From: Leptospira koniambonensis
GTDB lineage: Bacteria; Spirochaetota; Leptospiria; Leptospirales; Leptospiraceae
Assembly: GCF_004769555.1 (NCBI RefSeq)
Contig: NZ_RQFY01000004.1
Span: 1,872,001 to 1,936,000, forward strand
DNA length: 64,000 bases
Direction of reading: 5' to 3'
The position numbers and the translations under genes were made by a program. The notes under the pieces were generated by a model. That model saw nothing but the letters and a program-made list of their open reading frames with translations. It did no database searches and was not told the origin of the DNA. Below are positions 1-9,094 of the stretch, one piece after another. Every line of letters starts with the position of its first letter. Position 1 is the stretch's first letter.

Positions 1-199
1 CTAAGATCCTTGGCCTAATTATACTTCCCGGATTGGCATTGGTATCGAATCTATATAGAAAAGGAGCCGATTCGGAATCCTTTTTTTCGAAATTTTCGGA
101 AAAGGCCATCCAAAGTCTTTGGTGAATATGATAAGGATTGCGTATCCAATTCCGTGTGATTCGATTTCGGAGATCTAGTTTAAGTTCGGATAGATACAT
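1..199 (-). CDS. cas6e: Type I-E CRISPR RNA endonuclease Cas6e (N-terminal part, cut by window edge)
   Basis: Only the first 66 codons are in the window; the gene continues past the left edge. The start is ATG at 199-197 with an AGGAG ribosome site about 8 bases upstream. The N terminus follows the Cas6e pattern: MYLS, then a basic NPY-x-(I/L)-H segment near residues 21-26, and a later FLYR-x-D strand. Family knowledge: Cas6e cuts pre-crRNA and stays bound to the crRNA 3' hairpin in Cascade; the catalytic His lies near residue 20-26, and H24 and H26 are both present here. It lies 38 bp after cas5 in the canonical I-E order. It was identified by reading the minus strand directly. Confidence 0.9.
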   Translation of the reverse strand, partial: MYLSELKLDLRNRITRNWIRNPYHIHQRLWMAFSENFEKKDSESAPFLYRFDTNANPGSIIRPRIL

Positions 200-237
200 T
201 TGGTTCTCCTACGCTTTTATTTCAACGACTGTCAGCT

Positions 238-987
238 TCATAGTGACGTTAATAATTTTTCCGACTTATAAAACTCTTTTCTTTCGCCGAACTGCCATCG
301 CTTACGACTTAATACGGTATCTCGGCGAGTTAGTATTTGATGGGATTCAGCTTCCGATTCATTTTCCCAAATATACTCTGTTATCTCATTCTGAAATGAC
401 GTTAGATCGTAAAAATAGGGAACCTTTGATTTTTCAAATTTTTCTTTTAGATTTTGCTCAAAAGTAGAAAAAGCCACAAATAGATTCTCTGCAATTACGA
501 GTTGTTGAAATAAGGGTGAAGCGATAACGCAGGATTTTCTACCCAAATATAATGGGAATCGAGGAGACTTGAGCGCCTCTTCCATTTCATTGAGAAGCAA
601 TGAGCCTTTCCGTTTCCAAACGGAAACATCATAAAGAGCATCCGTATAATAGTCTCGAGAAGAAAGGATCGTGTTCAATTCCGCTTTTTCGCGTAGCTCA
701 TCTTTTCGAGTAGAATAGGTAATTTTACCCTTATTGGGCGGGGTTTGAATCGTATGATAATCTCGGAGCAATGTACCACGGCTCCAAACTTTCACCCCGA
801 AATTGATGGAATCCGAAAGTTCTAAATGCTTTTCTTCCTCTTCTCTTTTGATACCCAATGCAGCAGCAATTAATCCTGTGATTGCCGACTTTGAAGGATA
901 CGAAAAGCTGTGTCGATTCTCACCTGTAGCAATGTCCCCCCATGAAGATAAGGGGCCGTAGAGTCGAAAAATTAAATATTCGTTCAT
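238..987 (-). CDS. cas5e: Cascade subunit Cas5 (CasD), type I-E
   Basis: 249 aa. The N terminus has the Cas5 RAMP pattern: a first beta strand reading LIFRLYGPLSSWGD, followed by PSKSAITGLIAAALGI, where Cas5e proteins carry the P-S-K/R-S-G/A motif. Family knowledge: Cas5e caps the 5' handle of the crRNA in Cascade and contacts Cse1 and the Cas7 backbone. The gene starts 2 bp after cas7 stops, so it is translated in the same operon, and it is followed by cas6e. Length is slightly above the E. coli protein (about 224 aa) but normal for the family. No truncation seen. Confidence 0.95.
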   Translation of the reverse strand: MNEYLIFRLYGPLSSWGDIATGENRHSFSYPSKSAITGLIAAALGIKREEEEKHLELSDSINFGVKVWSRGTLLRDYHTIQTPPNKGKITYSTRKDELREKAELNTILSSRDYYTDALYDVSVWKRKGSLLLNEMEEALKSPRFPLYLGRKSCVIASPLFQQLVIAENLFVAFSTFEQNLKEKFEKSKVPYFYDLTSFQNEITEYIWENESEAESHQILTRRDTVLSRKRWQFGERKEFYKSEKLLTSL

Positions 988-989
988 TT

Positions 990-2045
990 TTAATCTTCCT
1001 GAATGAATTTAGAAATTGTTTCTAAATTCCCCTCCCCAGTTAGAACATTAAAGGAAAGCTCGTTATCAGAACATTTTCCGTATACCTTAGTGAAGTTCTC
1101 TTTAATTTTAAGAAGTTCTTGGATTGATTTTTCCATCAAGTTTGTATCCTCAATGGGTTGTAAGAATGCTGCATGTAAGGATCGAGGCTGCTGATTCCCT
1201 TTTTCCACAAGACAGTACATAGCCCGTGCTCGCGAAGCAAAGCTGTTTTGTTTTCCAGTTGGAGCTACAGTTGTACAAGTTTCGAGTAACGCTGCCAACG
1301 TTTTCTTTGATATCGATTCGTCCGAAAGATTTTTTTGCAACTGCTCTTGATCAATGCATATGTATAAATAAAAAAGACCGGCTCCAAATTCTGTGTCCCC
1401 AAGATGTCCTGCGCCTGCATCTACATCGTTTCTATTCAAATCATCGACCGCTGTGAAGAAGTCGTCTTCCACTGCGACTTTATGTACAGTAATTGCATGG
1501 GCAACTTGTACGGCCGCTTCCTTGTTAAATGCGGGTGAACTTGCTAACATTCGCCCAAACATGGCAATATCTACTCCAGTGTTTTCTTTTTTTAAAAGTC
1601 CAAGTTCTTCAGCATTTGGCTTTCTCTTCTCTCTGATTAGTTTTCCGATAAGCTCATTTATTTCTCTCAATTCTTCGGGACTGAAATGAGCTAATTGTTC
1701 AATTTCTAAATCGTTATTGGGAGAATCTTTTTTTTCTCCTTTCAGTTTGCCGAAAACATTTGCGATCGATTTTGCATAATCTTTGGCATCTTTTTCTTTG
1801 ATTCCGCCTGCGATCAGTTTTTTGAAAATCTCTATCCCCATTTCTTTTGTGCGGGTCCCAATATAATCAGAAAGTTTTTCCTGAAAAACATCTGAGGTTC
1901 TCCAGGCTCGTTTCAAACTCTGAGAGGAAATTCGTAATCGATTGACTCCCCCTAAAATGGCAGTTTTGGGCCGATTCAAATCATCTCTATTTAAATTAGA
2001 GGGCGGATACGAAGTAAGTAAATGTAATTGTATAAATCTGCTCAT
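990..2045 (-). CDS. cas7e: Cascade backbone subunit Cas7 (Cse4/CasC), type I-E
   Basis: 351 aa. The N terminus is nearly diagnostic: an LTSYPPSNLNRDD stretch at residues 10-22, then RPKTA, GGV-x-RLRISSQSLKRAWRTS by residue 50. Family knowledge: six copies of Cas7e polymerise along the crRNA spacer to form the Cascade spine. The RISSQS region is part of the RNA-contacting palm. The start codon overlaps the cse2 stop by 4 bp (ATGA), indicating translational coupling. Length matches E. coli CasC (363 aa). No irregularity seen. Confidence 0.97.
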   Translation of the reverse strand: MSRFIQLHLLTSYPPSNLNRDDLNRPKTAILGGVNRLRISSQSLKRAWRTSDVFQEKLSDYIGTRTKEMGIEIFKKLIAGGIKEKDAKDYAKSIANVFGKLKGEKKDSPNNDLEIEQLAHFSPEELREINELIGKLIREKRKPNAEELGLLKKENTGVDIAMFGRMLASSPAFNKEAAVQVAHAITVHKVAVEDDFFTAVDDLNRNDVDAGAGHLGDTEFGAGLFYLYICIDQEQLQKNLSDESISKKTLAALLETCTTVAPTGKQNSFASRARAMYCLVEKGNQQPRSLHAAFLQPIEDTNLMEKSIQELLKIKENFTKVYGKCSDNELSFNVLTGEGNLETISKFIQED

Positions 2046-2587
2046 TGGTTTTTTCCTTGGTCGGTTATATCATTTTCACTTTTAGTAGAAATTCCAGTTC
2101 CGTAATAATCGTAGGCCCATCTTTTCTTAACTGAGTCCCCCCAAAAATAGAGAGAGGAAAACAAATCGAGGATGTTCGCATTTCCATCCAGATGTTTAAT
2201 AACTCTGATCATTTTCTGAAAGAATTGATCATCTTCCGAGAGATTTTTGTATTGTAGAATTCTTCGAAACCGAAGATCGCTAATCAATGATTGATCACTC
2301 CCCGATTTTTTATAGGATAATTGGGAAGCAAATGGGATTGTATTATTTGTCTTTACGTGGGACAAAATTCCTGCAATGGCACAGACTTTGTCTCGAGAAA
2401 GCCGATATGCGTCGTATTTAATTTTATATAACTCTGTTAGTAGTCTATGACTTGCCGGATAAAAAACGGTTTCGGAAGGATCGGAACATCTACTTAAAGT
2501 CGCTCTTTCTCCAGGGTTATTTTGTAAGTCACCCCACCAACGAAGAATAATCTCTGCGCTTGGAGAGCTTGGATCAAATAGCTTCAT
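2042..2587 (-). CDS. cse2: Cascade small subunit Cse2 (CasB), type I-E
   Basis: 181 aa, mostly alpha-helical by composition. It has the Cse2 signature around residues 26-50: a G-x-RA-x-LRR-like segment (GERATLSRCSDPSETV) followed by FYPASHRLL. Family knowledge: two Cse2 copies form the belly of Cascade and stabilise the R-loop and the displaced strand. The gene overlaps cse1 by 14 bp upstream and cas7 by 4 bp downstream, so its place between cse1 and cas7 supports the call more strongly than the sequence, which is poorly conserved in this family. Confidence 0.9.
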   Translation of the reverse strand: MKLFDPSSPSAEIILRWWGDLQNNPGERATLSRCSDPSETVFYPASHRLLTELYKIKYDAYRLSRDKVCAIAGILSHVKTNNTIPFASQLSYKKSGSDQSLISDLRFRRILQYKNLSEDDQFFQKMIRVIKHLDGNANILDLFSSLYFWGDSVKKRWAYDYYGTGISTKSENDITDQGKNQ

Positions 2588-4184
2588 TTTTTGTTTTCTC
2601 CTTTGGTTGTTTTTTATCTCGGATTGGAAGACCTATCGCTTTCTTAATTTTATCACCAAAATTCCAGAGTGTAAGGTCTCGACGAGCATTCACAATCCGC
2701 TGTATATTTTCGTATTCAATGGAGCCGGATTCTACATATTGATCGAAGATTTTTAAAGACTCTTCATTTAAATATTTCAGCCAATTGAGTTTTTCGGAAT
2801 CGTCAAAGATAGTTTCCGATTGCAAATCATCTCGAATCGATTTGGCGAGGGTAAAAAATTTTGATTCGGTAGCTTTGAAGAAAACAATTTTTAGATAGTT
2901 AGTGTCGCCTTTAGGTTTCTGCCTTTCGTTAAACCAGGCATCTTTAACCTTTGTTTGCAAATGATTCGCCACTTGCGTTGCCGCTGATAATATAGTTGAT
3001 ATTGTTGATTCGTATTTTTCGATATTATGAGGGGGGATTCGGTAAAGAGGAATTAAACTCTCATACCAACATCTTGCGGTCATAGAATCCATATCATATC
3101 CGAATGCCCAAATCAGAGTTTGCTCTTCCTTGAAAGTCCTATGTTCGTTAAAAAGATTAACTATCTTTGCATTTTTCGACTTATCCGAATTTTCGTAAAT
3201 CATTGTGGCCCAGGAGTCATAAGTTATACCTCCCGGATGAGGATGGTGGCAAAACCAGTTTTCTTTGTCGAGCCTGTATGGACTGAGCGGATGTATCCAA
3301 CCTCCATTTCCATAGTTAATGCCTTGATTTTTTGCTACAAAGTCCTCGATGATGACCGTTTGTTTTGCGGAGCAAATTTCGCAGTCCCCTATCTTATTAT
3401 TATTGATTAGGAAGATCCTCCTTGGGTTTGACCAATATACGGAATACGAATGCAATTCATTTGAACTAATATTGCCACTGCCTTCACTTTTGAAAAATTT
3501 GTCAGTCAACCACGGAAAGATTTTCTCAAAATTCTTCCCTGGTAATTTCTTTAAATTGATGAAGGGTTCACTGATTATATTCAACCATATCTCGGTCCAT
3601 AAATCTTGATTAGGGGTATTATTTTTAACAATTGTAGTTAATGGGCCTCCACCTCTGATAGAAGTGTAATTGCCAGACCCTCCTTCTGGTGCATTTATTT
3701 GCATTGTGAATAGTGCTGATGCGCTACAGGAGAAACAAGTTTTCATAATTCGGTTTCGTTTGACAAATAGATCTCTATTCTTTTCGGTCGTAGATTTCCC
3801 TGGAGAGTCTATTAAAAGGTATTCGATAGGTTTGATAGAATTTTCATTCATTTCGCTTTGAAGTCTAATATCTTGCATGAATCGGATCTTCTTGCCAAAT
3901 AAGTCAAAGGCAAAGGCGACCTTATCCGTTTCTAATTTTAGAATCTCTGGCTTAGGAGGGCGATTTAATCTGTCCTCCCATTCTGATTCGTCCTTCGGGG
4001 CATAAACAGTTTGAAAAAGGCCTATCAAAAATTGATAAAGAGCGCCTTTGAAATCGGGGCGAGGGGTAATGATTTCTATAATTGGATTCGTACCTATTTT
4101 ACCTGTGATTTCAAAGGGAGCAATTTTCTCTATCTCTCCATTTTTACGAACTATCGTAATCCATTTGTCTTGTAACAGATTCAT
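2574..4184 (-). CDS. cse1: Cascade large subunit Cse1 (CasA), type I-E
   Basis: 536 aa, close to E. coli CasA (502 aa). It opens with NLLQDKWITI, the usual CasA start (NLL-x-x-x-WIPV-like). A central region has a C-x-x-C pair (CEIC) and an HPLSPYR segment typical of the family. Family knowledge: Cse1 reads the PAM, triggers DNA unwinding and recruits Cas3. The start overlaps the cas3 stop by 4 bp (ATGA) and the end overlaps cse2 by 14 bp. Position directly after cas3 is the classical I-E arrangement. No frameshift or truncation is visible. Confidence 0.95.
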   Translation of the reverse strand: MNLLQDKWITIVRKNGEIEKIAPFEITGKIGTNPIIEIITPRPDFKGALYQFLIGLFQTVYAPKDESEWEDRLNRPPKPEILKLETDKVAFAFDLFGKKIRFMQDIRLQSEMNENSIKPIEYLLIDSPGKSTTEKNRDLFVKRNRIMKTCFSCSASALFTMQINAPEGGSGNYTSIRGGGPLTTIVKNNTPNQDLWTEIWLNIISEPFINLKKLPGKNFEKIFPWLTDKFFKSEGSGNISSNELHSYSVYWSNPRRIFLINNNKIGDCEICSAKQTVIIEDFVAKNQGINYGNGGWIHPLSPYRLDKENWFCHHPHPGGITYDSWATMIYENSDKSKNAKIVNLFNEHRTFKEEQTLIWAFGYDMDSMTARCWYESLIPLYRIPPHNIEKYESTISTILSAATQVANHLQTKVKDAWFNERQKPKGDTNYLKIVFFKATESKFFTLAKSIRDDLQSETIFDDSEKLNWLKYLNEESLKIFDQYVESGSIEYENIQRIVNARRDLTLWNFGDKIKKAIGLPIRDKKQPKEKTKNEAI

Positions 4185-6949
4185 ACTACGACTCCGCTTT
4201 TTATTTTTCTAAAGCCAAATTTTGAATCGTATACACATTGCACGTCGTTTCCTTCTTTATCTAAGGCGGTTCCAATCCATTGGTTGTCGAAATTCTTAAT
4301 CAATGGAATCAAAATTGAATATTTTCCTTTATCAGGGAGTTGTTCTTTGCATTTTCGAATTTCAGCCTCTAATTGCGGGTTTTCCTTCTCTGATTTTAAA
4401 AAATACGATAACACTTTTACTTCACTATTCGGCCATGGAGATTGTCCTATGTTGTACCAAGGAACTAATACTTCGTTTTCATATTTTGCTAATATTACCC
4501 GAACTGTTTCTTCACCCAGGCGTGTAGGTGCATTCAAATCGTTCCAAATGGCTTCATTGTCTACCGCCGTGTATCCAGACTGTAAATTGATTACGCTATT
4601 ATTTGCACGAGATGCATTCTGTTTTTGGTTTTCAGTATTTTTCAGATTTCTCTCAAGTAGATTTATAGGTATTGGTTCTGTATTGCCATACACGTATTCT
4701 ATTAATTTACGTGCATCTTCCGGCATTCTTAATTCTCTTTCTTGTTTTAAAATTTTTGCAGTTAAAAATATCTTTCCATGATCTGGATAAACAACCGACC
4801 CACCTTTTGAGAATGAACTATACCAATTTGCTTGTGGCTCCTCTTCGATTACAGGAGAATAGATATGAAAGGTTAAGTTTTCACGCGTATCTTTGTTTTG
4901 AACCCGATTTCCTAGGCTATTTCTCGTATGGCGATGAAGTCGTCCCGCTCTTTGGATTAAGAGATCGATTGGCGCAAGATCTGATATCATTACGTCGAAA
5001 TCTAAGTCTAGTGATTGCTCTACGACTTGGGTAGATATAACAATTTTTCCTTTTCGTTGTTCGTAATTGCTGTTTGGGCCAAAATAACCTTTTACTTTTT
5101 GTTCAATATCCAGTCGATCACCCATCGCGAATCTTGCATGAAATAGTATGACCTGGTCTTCTGAAAAAATATTTCGCATAATTTCAAAGGCCTCTAAAGC
5201 ATCTGCCACAGTATTTCGTATCCAACATACACACTTTCCTTCTTGGGTTGAACTTTGAATCAATGAGTGAACAATGGATTTTTCATAAATAAAATTAACT
5301 GGGGCCGATCTTTTAACTTCTTCTCGTGTAGTGATCTTGACTTCCTTTATACCTGTTCGTGAACATTGAGTTAGAAGAGGGTAATGTTTATCCAAACTTT
5401 TAGGTTCTCTTTCTTCCTCTGTTTCATTGAACGCAGATATGAATTTTTCCTTCAATGAATGTGGGATAGTTGCGGAAAGTAAAATTACAGAATTTCCTAC
5501 TTTTGCCTGTGAATTTAGAAGGCTTTGGATTAACTCATTCATATATTCATCATAGGCATGGATTTCATCCAAGATCAGGACCTTATTCATTAAACCGAAT
5601 AGGCGAAGAGATTGAAATTTCGATAAGAGAATGGAGATAAGAACTTGGTCAATGGTGCCGACAGCGATATCGGATAAGGTTGCTTTTTTGCTACTGTCCG
5701 CCAACCAAGCAGTGCACTGGGCAGAAGCAGAAGCCTCGTCTTGGGCGTAAGATTTATCTTTGGGAATGGTATCGGAAATTATACTTTGTCTGAATGTATC
5801 TGATAGTTTCCGGGCTCCATGCGCGAGTATGAGTGACGGAGTAGCTCCTGAATCATAAATTTTACGATAATATAAGGATACTCGATCATACATTCCATTT
5901 GCAGTCGCCATTGTGGGTAGGCCGATAAACATTCCGGTATAACCGTTAGAATTCATTAATTTCTTTGCCAAAATTAACGCCGCCTCCGTTTTACCTGCAC
6001 CGGTAACGTCTTCTAATATGAATAATTGTGGGCCATCTACTAAATCCAAAGAATCGCATGCGGCTTGCAAGGGTGTTGGAGTAGAAAGATACGAAAATAA
6101 TTCTATTGGTTTAGAATAGCTTGTAACTTTCGAAGGTAGGATTCCGGATTTATAAACGGCTTCGGTGGCTTGGGGAATCGCAATTTTATTCCAGTAGGAT
6201 TGCAAATCTTCGACGAGCGAATTGAATTTAAAAATCTCTTTATTGGAGCCAATCCAATCGCATAAAACCGATAACCCTGCTAACCAGAACGAAAATAATC
6301 TTAAATTAACAATAGATTCTTTTAAACTTAAATCTCCTAGTTGCTTGATTTCCAAATCGGTTAGGAAAAAGTTATATGCATTTAGTAAAAATTGATAAGA
6401 ATCATCGATATTCTTGGTCGTAAAGTGAAAGCTTAGATCTACCGAATTCCCGGTGTAACCGGTATTTGACGGCGGTTTTCCATGATGCCCAGTTGTAATT
6501 GAAATAAAGATGTTTAATAGATCTTTAATATCTCTATTTTGATCCGAACTTAAATAAAACAGATTTGAATCGATAAGTCTACCCGACAACTTTCCTCTCT
6601 GATTGATGAGGAAATGTTTATTCCATAACATAAAGCCAAGACTATCATGTCTTATTGAGTATGGTTTCGGAACGGTTCCCGGATTTAATTTTTCATATAC
6701 TGACTTTACTTGTCCCTGAAAGGCATTTGAAAATTTTCCAAGGTCATGTATTGCTAAGAAGAATAGAAATATTTTACGAAATAGGACCGGTTCTATTTTT
6801 AAAAGATTTGAAAATTTAAATAGTAAGGAGGGGTTTTCTTGGAAGATGATTTCTCCTACTGCGGCTACATCTATGCTGTGATAAGCCAATAGATGGTAGC
6901 TATCGTCTATCCCAGCCTTTCCCCAATAGTTATAATATCCGTCTCTCAT
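4181..6949 (-). CDS. cas3: CRISPR-associated nuclease-helicase Cas3, type I-E
   Basis: 922 aa, normal for a fused HD-helicase Cas3. The HD nuclease half shows H24 (LLAYHSIDVA), the HD pair at 68-69 (AIHDLGKF), HH at 155-156 (GHHGKPP) and a conserved D-W near 231. The helicase half shows Walker A DVTGAGKTEA (314-323), DEIH (461-464), SAT (492-494), QVVEQSLDLD (641-650) and QRAGRLHRH (666-674). All catalytic motifs look intact. Family knowledge: Cas3 is recruited by Cascade and degrades the target DNA 3' to 5'. It overlaps cse1 by 4 bp. Upstream, only 34 bp separate it from a phosphatase gene on the same strand. Confidence 0.97.
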   Translation of the reverse strand: MRDGYYNYWGKAGIDDSYHLLAYHSIDVAAVGEIIFQENPSLLFKFSNLLKIEPVLFRKIFLFFLAIHDLGKFSNAFQGQVKSVYEKLNPGTVPKPYSIRHDSLGFMLWNKHFLINQRGKLSGRLIDSNLFYLSSDQNRDIKDLLNIFISITTGHHGKPPSNTGYTGNSVDLSFHFTTKNIDDSYQFLLNAYNFFLTDLEIKQLGDLSLKESIVNLRLFSFWLAGLSVLCDWIGSNKEIFKFNSLVEDLQSYWNKIAIPQATEAVYKSGILPSKVTSYSKPIELFSYLSTPTPLQAACDSLDLVDGPQLFILEDVTGAGKTEAALILAKKLMNSNGYTGMFIGLPTMATANGMYDRVSLYYRKIYDSGATPSLILAHGARKLSDTFRQSIISDTIPKDKSYAQDEASASAQCTAWLADSSKKATLSDIAVGTIDQVLISILLSKFQSLRLFGLMNKVLILDEIHAYDEYMNELIQSLLNSQAKVGNSVILLSATIPHSLKEKFISAFNETEEEREPKSLDKHYPLLTQCSRTGIKEVKITTREEVKRSAPVNFIYEKSIVHSLIQSSTQEGKCVCWIRNTVADALEAFEIMRNIFSEDQVILFHARFAMGDRLDIEQKVKGYFGPNSNYEQRKGKIVISTQVVEQSLDLDFDVMISDLAPIDLLIQRAGRLHRHTRNSLGNRVQNKDTRENLTFHIYSPVIEEEPQANWYSSFSKGGSVVYPDHGKIFLTAKILKQERELRMPEDARKLIEYVYGNTEPIPINLLERNLKNTENQKQNASRANNSVINLQSGYTAVDNEAIWNDLNAPTRLGEETVRVILAKYENEVLVPWYNIGQSPWPNSEVKVLSYFLKSEKENPQLEAEIRKCKEQLPDKGKYSILIPLIKNFDNQWIGTALDKEGNDVQCVYDSKFGFRKIKSGVVV

Positions 6950-6983
6950 AATAGCATCTTATTCTCATCCCCGGACAAATTTC

Positions 6984-7475
6984 CTAATTTCCAACGTAAT
7001 TCTCCCAATTCTGTTCCAGAAAACCCCTCATTCCTGATTTCGGATTATAATTAGGATATATCATACGAAATGCTGTCTCGGCAGCTTCGAGACTCGAATT
7101 GGAGATGACATTTTTTATCGCTAAGTAGATCAATCCGATGGAAGGAGATCGAGATTCGCCTAAATTGCAATGGAGGAGTAGAGGCGTATTTTTGGATTGG
7201 GCTTCTTCGATAAATCTTAACGCTGTGTCTATGATTTTCTTTGGAATATAGGCGGGATCAGCAGCATCCACTAAATTTAGGAAAAGTTGATTTTCTCTTC
7301 TCGCCAATAGGTATTCCGGATGTTGCTTAGGGGCTCCTTTACCACTGTATCCAAGTAGATTTCGGTGATACGGATCTTTACATGCATGTATAACGTACCA
7401 ATTTGCTATCTTGCTTATATTTGCTTCGTAGTCGGACTGGTCGCCTACAAATAGGTTTTGCATAACTTCAATCAT
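6984..7475 (-). CDS. Small cysteine-dependent protein phosphatase (DSP/PTP-like) at head of cas operon
   Basis: 163 aa. The signature HCNLGESRS at residues 102-110 fits H-C-x5-R-S/T of protein tyrosine and dual-specificity phosphatases (Cys103 nucleophile, Arg109 phosphate binding). Asp70 or Asp73, about 30 residues before the Cys, could be the general acid. The N terminus ([12 protein letters not shown]) resembles the DSP opening strand (I-x-x-x-LY-x-G). No signal peptide or membrane segment is seen, so it should be cytosolic. It ends 34 bp before cas3 on the same strand and probably shares its promoter. The substrate is unknown; it could act on protein, RNA 5' ends or a nucleotide product. 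It is not a recognised I-E component. Confidence 0.8.
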   Translation of the reverse strand: MIEVMQNLFVGDQSDYEANISKIANWYVIHACKDPYHRNLLGYSGKGAPKQHPEYLLARRENQLFLNLVDAADPAYIPKKIIDTALRFIEEAQSKNTPLLLHCNLGESRSPSIGLIYLAIKNVISNSSLEAAETAFRMIYPNYNPKSGMRGFLEQNWENYVGN

Positions 7476-7653
7476 TTTATATATTTTTAAAAACTCGATT
7501 TATTTAATATTCCAAAATAGGATTATATTCATCTATAATGTTTTTGAATATTACTAAAGATCGAAGTAGGAAGATTGTATTTTTGAATAATGCTTCAAGG
7601 AGAAAAAAATATATTCGGATAAAATTTTAAATGACTTATGTTCCTATAAAATT
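7476..7653. promoter_or_regulatory. AT-rich divergent promoter region between the phosphatase-cas operon and the DUF1016-SNase gene
   Basis: 178 bp of very AT-rich DNA separates two divergent genes. On the minus strand, toward the phosphatase and cas3, a TATAAT hexamer lies around 7530; on the plus strand a weaker TATAAT-like element lies in the same area. No convincing -35 partner or dyad operator could be assigned to either. If the cas operon and the nuclease are co-regulated, this is where it would happen. Confidence 0.4.
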
Positions 7654-8739
7654 ATGAATTTTATGAAGCATATGAAAAAATCTGTCGGTCTACCTCCTAA
7701 ATCATACCAATCTCTCCTAACGGATGTTGCCAGGATCTATGAAGATTTTCAATCATCGGCTAATTCTGACTGGAATAAGAGTTCCTTGTTGGGGAACTGG
7801 AAGATAGGGCAACGTATCGTAGAGGTAGAACAGGGAAGTCGGGAAAGGGCAGGTTATGGGGATCGAATTTTAAAGCAATTATCGCAGGATTTAAATCGCC
7901 GCTTCGGGAAGGGTTTTTCAGATCGAAATCTTAGGTATATGCGAAGATTCTATCAATTTTATAAATTGAGTATGATAAATCCGGAGCTTTCTTGGACTCA
8001 TTATCGGGTTTTGCTTTTGGTGGAAGACCCTAAGAAGCGTAGAATACTTGAAACGGAGGCAATTAGGAAGGGCTGGTCTCATCGTGATCTTCTCTTAAAA
8101 GCCCAAGCTTATGTAAAAAGATCGTCTTCCAGTTCCTCTCTTTTTGACTCCGATCTTGCTATGGAAAATGAGATAGTTCTATTAAAGCGACCTATCTTAC
8201 AATTATATACTTACCGCGTGGCTCAAAATTTTTCTTCAAATATGGAACGCAGCGTTCCATATTTAGATTTGGGATTCGACGTAAAGGTTGAACAATTGTT
8301 AGGTGGTTCTTCTGAATTTTCCGTAGGTTCTATCGTAAGTGTTAAAAAGGTCAAAAGAAGATATTCATTTGAAAAAATATCCGGGAATAAGAGTCTTTTT
8401 ACGTTTAAGGCTTTTTTGGAGAAGGTCATCGACGGTGATACCTTATCAGTAAATATCGATTTAGGATTTCATGTTTTTATTCGCCAGCGCCTTCGTCTGA
8501 GAGCTTTGGATGCCCCCGAATTGGGGACTAAAAAGGGAATCGCTTGTAAAAAGTTTGTAGAGTCGCAGCTGCGAGATTGTCCATTTATTTTGATTAAGAC
8601 TTACGGAAGTGATAAATACGATCGTTACCTCGTAGATGTAATTTATCTAAAGAAAGAAGAGACTATTTCCATTGTAGTTAAAAATGGATTATTTCTAAAT
8701 AATGAATTGCTTGAGAAAGGATTTGCTGTCCCTATTTGA
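7654..8739 (+). CDS. DUF1016-domain protein fused to a staphylococcal-type nuclease (SNase) domain
   Basis: 361 aa. Residues about 14-155 match the DUF1016/YhcG N-terminal domain: IGQRIVEVEQ, AGYGDRILKQLSQDL, FSDRNLRYMRRFYQ, LSWTHYRVLL and EAIRKGWSHRDL. A Ser-rich linker follows near 156-163. Residues about 250-361 form an SNase domain: VIDGDTL (258-264), RLRALDAPE with Arg281, Asp286 and Glu289, and DKYDRY with Arg324. These align with SNase Asp21, Arg35, Asp40, Glu43 and Arg87, so the nuclease looks active. Family knowledge: DUF1016 proteins normally end in a PDDEXK nuclease; here that half is replaced. There is no signal peptide. A defence or DNA-processing role is inferred from the cas neighbourhood. 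No good ribosome site is seen, so Met4 or Met7 may be the true start. Confidence 0.85.
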   Translation: MNFMKHMKKSVGLPPKSYQSLLTDVARIYEDFQSSANSDWNKSSLLGNWKIGQRIVEVEQGSRERAGYGDRILKQLSQDLNRRFGKGFSDRNLRYMRRFYQFYKLSMINPELSWTHYRVLLLVEDPKKRRILETEAIRKGWSHRDLLLKAQAYVKRSSSSSSLFDSDLAMENEIVLLKRPILQLYTYRVAQNFSSNMERSVPYLDLGFDVKVEQLLGGSSEFSVGSIVSVKKVKRRYSFEKISGNKSLFTFKAFLEKVIDGDTLSVNIDLGFHVFIRQRLRLRALDAPELGTKKGIACKKFVESQLRDCPFILIKTYGSDKYDRYLVDVIYLKKEETISIVVKNGLFLNNELLEKGFAVPI

Positions 8740-9094
8740 GATTTTGCTTTACTTCTTTCAGCAATCCGTTAGGTTTTTCGCTTCCTGTGGGTCGCTAAAA
8801 GGTCACTGCGGCCAAATGCAGTGTGTTTATTAAGATTATGTTTTCGATTTAATATTTGGCTTTGATTAGAGCGTAATACTCGTTTGCAATCTGGCGATTG
8901 CACCGACTCGCTTTCGCGGTCGTTTCCTCGCTCCTAGGGTCGCTGCGGAAGGGATACGAAGGACGCGAAGCGGACCACGCAGCCGAAGGCGAGTAGTCCG
9001 AAGCGTTAGCGTAGTCCGTAGTAGCCCGACCACACTGTTAAACGATAGGGGTTTTGTTTTTGGGAATGGTGTGTGGGACCGCCCAAGTCTTTCC
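8740..9094. other. Non-coding, GC-rich hairpin-forming repeat region
   Basis: No credible gene on either strand. The stretch from about 8880 to 9030 is far more GC-rich than the flanks and full of short hairpins, for example GCAATC-TGGC-GATTGC near 8886-8901 and repeated AGTCCG units near 8995-9025. It carries one arm (8925-8949) of a 25-bp inverted repeat whose partner lies inside the 23S fragment. Open frames on the minus strand here are Arg/Leu/Thr-rich low-complexity readings of the repeat and are not credible proteins. It looks like a dispersed Leptospira-type intergenic repeat. Confidence 0.6.
8925..8949 (+). repeat. Left arm of a perfect 25-bp inverted repeat
   Basis: This 25-base segment, centred on CGCTCCTAGGGTCGC, is exactly the reverse complement of 9129-9153. 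It is GC-rich and sits in non-coding DNA before the 23S fragment. A perfect match of this length 180 bp apart points to two copies of one repeat element in opposite orientation. Confidence 0.9.

Noticed and set aside
1..7653. CRISPR array
   Set aside because: No regularly spaced direct repeats were seen within the window; the array and cas1/cas2 probably lie left of position 1.
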